Below, one piece after another: positions 6,774 through 9,447 of a DNA stretch of 9,447 bases. This stretch comes from an uncultured Acidaminococcus sp. (GTDB taxonomy: Bacteria > Bacillota_C > Negativicutes > Acidaminococcales > Acidaminococcaceae). The notes under the pieces are model-generated. The model worked only from the letters and a program-made list of their open reading frames with translations, was not told the origin of the DNA and did no database searches. Made by a program: the position numbers and the translations under genes. How positions within the stretch are numbered: position 1 is the stretch's first letter; each line of letters opens with the position of its first letter. The stretch spans positions 1 through 9,447 of the forward strand of contig OMUE01000201.1 in the NCBI GenBank assembly GCA_900314165.1, read 5' to 3'.

Positions 6774-8183
6774 ATGAGCAAGCTTGCAGCTTCTTTGCAG
6801 GAAGCGATTCTGAAATGCGGCCTGAAAGATGGCATGACGATTTCCTTCCATCACCATCTGCGGAACGGCGATTATGTGCTGAATATGGTCGTTGCTGAAA
6901 TCGCAAAACTGGGCATTAAGGATATCACCATCAATGCCAGTTCCATCTTCGATGTCCATGAGCCACTCATCGAACACATCAAGAATGGCGTCGTGACAGG
7001 TATTGAATGTGACTATATGGGCCAGGTCGTGGGGGAGGCCATTTCCCATGGCCTTATGGAAAAGCCCGTCATCTTCCGGACCCACGGGGGCCGGCCTGCT
7101 GCTATTGATACGGGCAGAAGCCATATCGACGTAGCCTTCGTTGCGGCTTCCATGGCGGACGATATGGGCAACTGCACCGGGAAGTACGGCAAATCTGCCT
7201 GTGGCTCCCTGGGCTATGCCGTCAGCGATGCCCAGCATGCGGACAAGGTTGTAGTCGTAACGGATACCCTGGTTCCGTATCCCTTGAACGATTTCTCCAT
7301 TCCGGAAGTCTACGTGGATTATGTGGTGAAGGTGGATGAAATCGGAGATCCTACTGGTATCGTATCCGGTACTACAAAGATTACGAGGGACCCGGTGGGC
7401 CTGCGCATGGCCGGAACGGCCGTGAAAGTCATAGAGGCCTCCGGGCTGTTGAAAGACGGCTTTTCCTTCCAGACCGGTGCCGGCGGCGCGTCTTTGGCTG
7501 CGGCTGTGTTCCTGAAGGACGTCATGCTGCAAAAACACATCAAGGGCAGCTTCGTCATGGGCGGTATTACAGGTTTCCTGGTGGACTTGCTGGAATCCGA
7601 CTGCTTCCAGAGCATCCTGGACGTCCAATGCTTTGACCAGAAGGCTATCGATTCCCTGGCTAAAGATCCCAACCATGTGGAAGTTTCTGCTTCCCATTAT
7701 GCTTCTCCTTTTGCCAAGAGCGCCATTGTGGACAGCCTGGATGTGGTTATTCTGGGAGCTACCCAGGTCGATACGAACTTCAACGTGAACGTCCATACGA
7801 ATTCTAAAGGCCTGATTATGGGCGGCAGCGGCGGTCACAGCGATGCAGCAGCCGGGGCCAAGCTGACCATGATCATTGCTCCTCTCAGCAGGGCCCGCAT
7901 GTCCCTGGTGGTGGACAGGGTACAGACCATCTCCACGCCAGGCTCTACGGTGGATGTGGTTGTGACCCAGCGGGGCATTGCGGTGAACCCGAAGCGTCCG
8001 GATCTCCTGGAAAATCTGAAGAAGGCAGGGCTGCCCGTTGTAACCATTGAATACCTTAAGGAACTGGGAGAAAAGATTAACGGGATTCCCAAACCCATCC
8101 ACATGGGCGATAAAGTAGTGGCCAAAGTGGAATACAGGGATGGTACGTTGATCGATACCATTCAAAACGTCATTGATGACTGA
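6774..8183 (+). CDS. citF: Citrate lyase alpha subunit, citrate:acetyl-ACP transferase (CitF)
   Basis: A 469-residue CoA-transferase-like subunit that swaps acetyl on the carrier protein for citrate, releasing acetate. Family segments are clear: LKDGMTISFHHHLRNGDY at 17-34, GKSACGSLGYA, SFQTGAGGASLA, DTNFNVNVHTNSKG, GGSGGHSDAA and TQRGIAVNP. From memory, enterobacterial CitF proteins are about 505-510 residues. This one lacks roughly 40 N-terminal residues and begins nearly at the first conserved core helix. No upstream extension is possible because the citE stop is in frame two codons earlier. The core appears intact, so function is expected. A good AAAGGAGA site (6758-6765) lies inside the end of citE. 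It is the last gene of the operon, and no citX, citG or citC follows. Confidence 0.94.
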   Translation: MSKLAASLQEAILKCGLKDGMTISFHHHLRNGDYVLNMVVAEIAKLGIKDITINASSIFDVHEPLIEHIKNGVVTGIECDYMGQVVGEAISHGLMEKPVIFRTHGGRPAAIDTGRSHIDVAFVAASMADDMGNCTGKYGKSACGSLGYAVSDAQHADKVVVVTDTLVPYPLNDFSIPEVYVDYVVKVDEIGDPTGIVSGTTKITRDPVGLRMAGTAVKVIEASGLLKDGFSFQTGAGGASLAAAVFLKDVMLQKHIKGSFVMGGITGFLVDLLESDCFQSILDVQCFDQKAIDSLAKDPNHVEVSASHYASPFAKSAIVDSLDVVILGATQVDTNFNVNVHTNSKGLIMGGSGGHSDAAAGAKLTMIIAPLSRARMSLVVDRVQTISTPGSTVDVVVTQRGIAVNPKRPDLLENLKKAGLPVVTIEYLKELGEKINGIPKPIHMGDKVVAKVEYRDGTLIDTIQNVIDD

Positions 8184-8185
8184 AT

Positions 8186-8238
8186 AGGAGGAGAATAAAC
8201 TCTTAGAAATGAACAGAATTAGCGGAATAGGCCCTTAG
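8186..8238 (+). other. Orphan ribosome-binding site with a 9-codon reading frame after citF
   Basis: A strong AGGAGGAGA (8186-8194) begins 3 bp after the citF stop, exactly where a further operon gene would be translated. The next ATG (8209) is 14 bp away and opens a frame of only nine codons ending in TAG at 8236-8238. This may be the relic of a deleted cit gene, a tiny peptide, or chance. I see no protein-coding gene between 8184 and 8306. Confidence 0.35.
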
Positions 8239-8259
8239 GCAGGTGTAGCAAGAAAAGGC

Positions 8260-8288
8260 TTGCACCTCATCCCTAACTGTGCTATAAT
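8260..8288 (+). promoter_or_regulatory. Promoter of the tRNA-Arg gene
   Basis: TTGCAC (-35, 8260-8265), a 17-bp spacer and a perfect extended -10 (TGC then TATAAT at 8283-8288) form a strong promoter. The start would be near 8295, about 12 nt before the mature tRNA. Its -35 lies in the 3' arm of a bulged hairpin (8241-8267) that follows citF. Confidence 0.8.
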
Positions 8289-8306
8289 ATTTCCTGTTCA
8301 GCTAAT

Positions 8307-8381
8307 ACGCCTGTGGCTCAGTGGATAGAGCAACGGCCTCCGGAGCCGTGTGCGGCGGTTCGATTCCGCCCAGGCGTACCA
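8307..8381 (+). tRNA. tRNA-Arg, anticodon CCG
   Basis: A complete 75-nt cloverleaf with encoded CCA. The acceptor stem ACGCCTG (8307-8313) pairs with CAGGCGT (8371-8377), followed by discriminator A and CCA. The D stem GCTC/GAGC, the anticodon stem ACGGC/GCCGT with loop CTCCGGA, and the T arm GGCGG-TTCGATT-CCGCC are all perfect. The anticodon CCG reads the arginine codon CGG, which is used in neighbouring genes. No integrase gene or copy of the tRNA 3' end is seen in the window. Confidence 0.97.
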
Positions 8382-8394
8382 TATTTAAAAGTGT

Positions 8395-8427
8395 CCCCAT
8401 GATACTGATACCGTATCATGGGGTTTT
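8395..8427 (+). terminator. Terminator after tRNA-Arg
   Basis: A perfect 11-bp stem, CCCCATGATAC (8395-8405) with GTATCATGGGG (8413-8423), has a 7-nt loop and is followed by TTTTACTTT. It ends the tRNA transcript and, since no convincing terminator follows citF, perhaps also the citrate operon. Confidence 0.9.
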
Positions 8428-8477
8428 ACTTTCTGTAATTCTCTTAACAAAATTTGATTCTTTTTCCGTATAAAACG

Positions 8478-8486
8478 TGCTATAAT
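8478..8486 (+). promoter_or_regulatory. Extended -10 promoter of the thioesterase gene
   Basis: TGC followed by a perfect TATAAT (8481-8486) is an extended -10. The best -35-like TTGATT (8454-8459) is 21 bp away, too far to be useful, so the extended motif probably carries the promoter. The transcript leader would be about 60 nt. Confidence 0.55.
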
Positions 8487-8551
8487 TAAAATTCGAGTGA
8501 AAAGAATACCGCAGCCTCCTGTCAGGAAGGCAGCAGAAAAGAGGGTGTATA

Positions 8552-8968
8552 GTGGTTACCATTACGGATCGGGTCCGGTTTTATGAGACAGACCTTATGG
8601 GTGTGGTGTACCATGCCAATTATTTGAAATGGTTTGAAATGGGCCGTGTGGCGTATTTCCGCGAAGCCGGTATCGACCTGAATCAGCTCATGGAAGATGG
8701 GTATATGGTGCCCATTGTAGAAGTCCACAGTAAGTTCCACCAATCCGCCAGATTTGATGACGAATTCCTGGTGGAAACCACGCTGACGGATGTGAACCGG
8801 GTGAAATTCGTCTTCCAGTATAAAGTAATACGGAAGAAGGACGGCGTGCTGCTGGCCGAAGGCTGGTCCAAGAACGCTTTTACAAACCTGGAGGGGAAAC
8901 CGGCCCGGTTGACCCCTGCTTACTATGAAAAACTCCAGAAAGTATTGGAAGAAGAAAGGAAGAACTAA
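8552..8968 (+). CDS. YbgC/FadM-type hotdog-fold acyl-CoA thioesterase
   Basis: A 138-residue single-domain protein of the 4-hydroxybenzoyl-CoA thioesterase/YbgC family, which hydrolyses acyl-CoA thioesters in the cytoplasm. The signature YETDLMGVVYHANYLKWFE lies at 11-29 and D14 is the expected catalytic aspartate. The middle (RFDDEFLVET, near 68-77) and the end (LTPAYYEKL) match the family, and length is normal. The start is GTG at 8552, supported by GAGGG at 8541-8545 with 6-nt spacing. It has its own promoter after the tRNA terminator, so it is not part of the citrate operon. The substrate cannot be told. The next gene starts 3 bp after its stop. Confidence 0.9.
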   Translation: MVTITDRVRFYETDLMGVVYHANYLKWFEMGRVAYFREAGIDLNQLMEDGYMVPIVEVHSKFHQSARFDDEFLVETTLTDVNRVKFVFQYKVIRKKDGVLLAEGWSKNAFTNLEGKPARLTPAYYEKLQKVLEEERKN

Positions 8969-8971
8969 AAA

Positions 8972-9447
8972 ATGGGTAATGTGATTCTGTTGATTCTGGG
9001 CCTTGCCATCCTGGGTGCCCTGGTACTGATCATTTATGCGTACCTGAAACCTACGGATACTTCTGCTGTGATTATGAATGAAAAGTCCCCCCTGGAGCTG
9101 GAAAGCCTGGATCATGATAAGGCTGTATTTTCTTTTACGGTTCCTCTGCGGAACAAATGCCAGGAAAGCGCAGCCATTACGGACTGCTTCGTGCGGCCCT
9201 ACCTGCCACAGGAACAGTTCCCGGATGCTGTATGCTACGGGGACGTAGAAAAAAGTGACCGTCGTCGGAAAGACCATTATTTTGAAGCCCTGGTGCTGAA
9301 GGAATGGGGCGAGTGGCAGCTGGTCGTCACCCTGACTCTGGAAGCCCGGAACGGTAAAGATATCCGGGAAGTGCTGCTGCGCATGGTGGATATGGATGGC
9401 TGCATCTTCGTGTGCGGCGTAGGCCGGAAAGCCCACTACACCAGAAA
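8972..9447 (+). CDS. Unrecognised single-span membrane protein, 3' end outside the window
   Basis: The frame stays open from ATG 8972 to the window end (158 codons, incomplete). An AAGGAAG ribosome site lies at 8956-8962, and the start is 3 bp after the thioesterase stop, so the two are probably co-transcribed. The protein begins with one hydrophobic helix (about 3-24, ILLILGLAILGALVLIIYAY). A soluble region follows with alternating hydrophobic segments that suggest beta strands (VFSFTVPLR near 52-60; WQLVVTLTLEA near 115-125), a basic SDRRRKD stretch at 95-101 and five cysteines (63, 72, 88, 144, 148). Codon use matches its neighbours. I recognise no family and assign no function. Topology is uncertain because there is no charge bias before the helix. 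Confidence 0.75.
   Translation, partial: MGNVILLILGLAILGALVLIIYAYLKPTDTSAVIMNEKSPLELESLDHDKAVFSFTVPLRNKCQESAAITDCFVRPYLPQEQFPDAVCYGDVEKSDRRRKDHYFEALVLKEWGEWQLVVTLTLEARNGKDIREVLLRMVDMDGCIFVCGVGRKAHYTR

Noticed and set aside
8307..8381. tRNA-Arg as an integration site for a mobile element
   Set aside because: No integrase gene and no repeat of the tRNA 3' end is visible in the window.
1..9447. CRISPR array, insertion sequence, toxin-antitoxin or defence genes
   Set aside because: No regularly spaced repeats, transposase motifs or defence-family proteins were found on either strand.

Overview
The window is a citrate-fermentation gene cluster, followed by a tRNA gene and the start of an unrelated operon. 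It suggests an anaerobic Firmicute. Codon use is GC-rich at third positions, intergenic DNA is AT-rich, AGGAGG-type ribosome sites are strong, and extended -10 promoters recur. My guess is a Negativicute such as an Acidaminococcus relative, but this rests on general style and gene content, with no decisive marker in the window.

Layout: (1) 1-338 is non-coding: a hairpin terminator, then an extended -10 promoter and a leader. (2) 339-1511 (+) encodes a short bacterial-type malic enzyme, closed by a strong bidirectional terminator (1572-1620). (3) 1649-3944 (-) encodes a CitA/DcuS-type membrane sensor kinase and a CitB/DcuR-type response regulator, which overlap. (4) 3945-4178 is an AT-rich divergent control region with a promoter on each strand and repeated AGTTAAAT elements. 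(5) 4179-8183 (+) encodes a 2-hydroxycarboxylate transporter, then the gamma (CitD), beta (CitE) and alpha (CitF) subunits of citrate lyase. A large hairpin separates the transporter from citD. (6) 8307-8381 (+) is tRNA-Arg(CCG) with its own promoter and terminator. (7) 8552-9447 (+) encodes a YbgC-like hotdog thioesterase and an unrecognised single-membrane-span protein that runs off the window.

How the genes probably work together (inference from families and context): the sensor kinase detects an external di- or tricarboxylate, most likely citrate, and the regulator activates the divergent transporter-lyase operon. The transporter imports citrate. CitDEF splits it into acetate and oxaloacetate. 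The malic-enzyme-family protein may produce pyruvate, either from malate or by decarboxylating oxaloacetate directly, as CitM does in lactic acid bacteria. No oxaloacetate decarboxylase complex is present here. The accessory genes for citrate lyase maturation (citC, citX, citG) are also absent, so they must lie elsewhere.

Nothing here is a clearly undescribed system. The points most worth a second look are the hairpin inside the transporter-lyase operon, the in-frame citE-stop-citF junction combined with a short CitF N-terminus, the malic enzyme in place of a dedicated decarboxylase, and an orphan ribosome-binding site just after citF.
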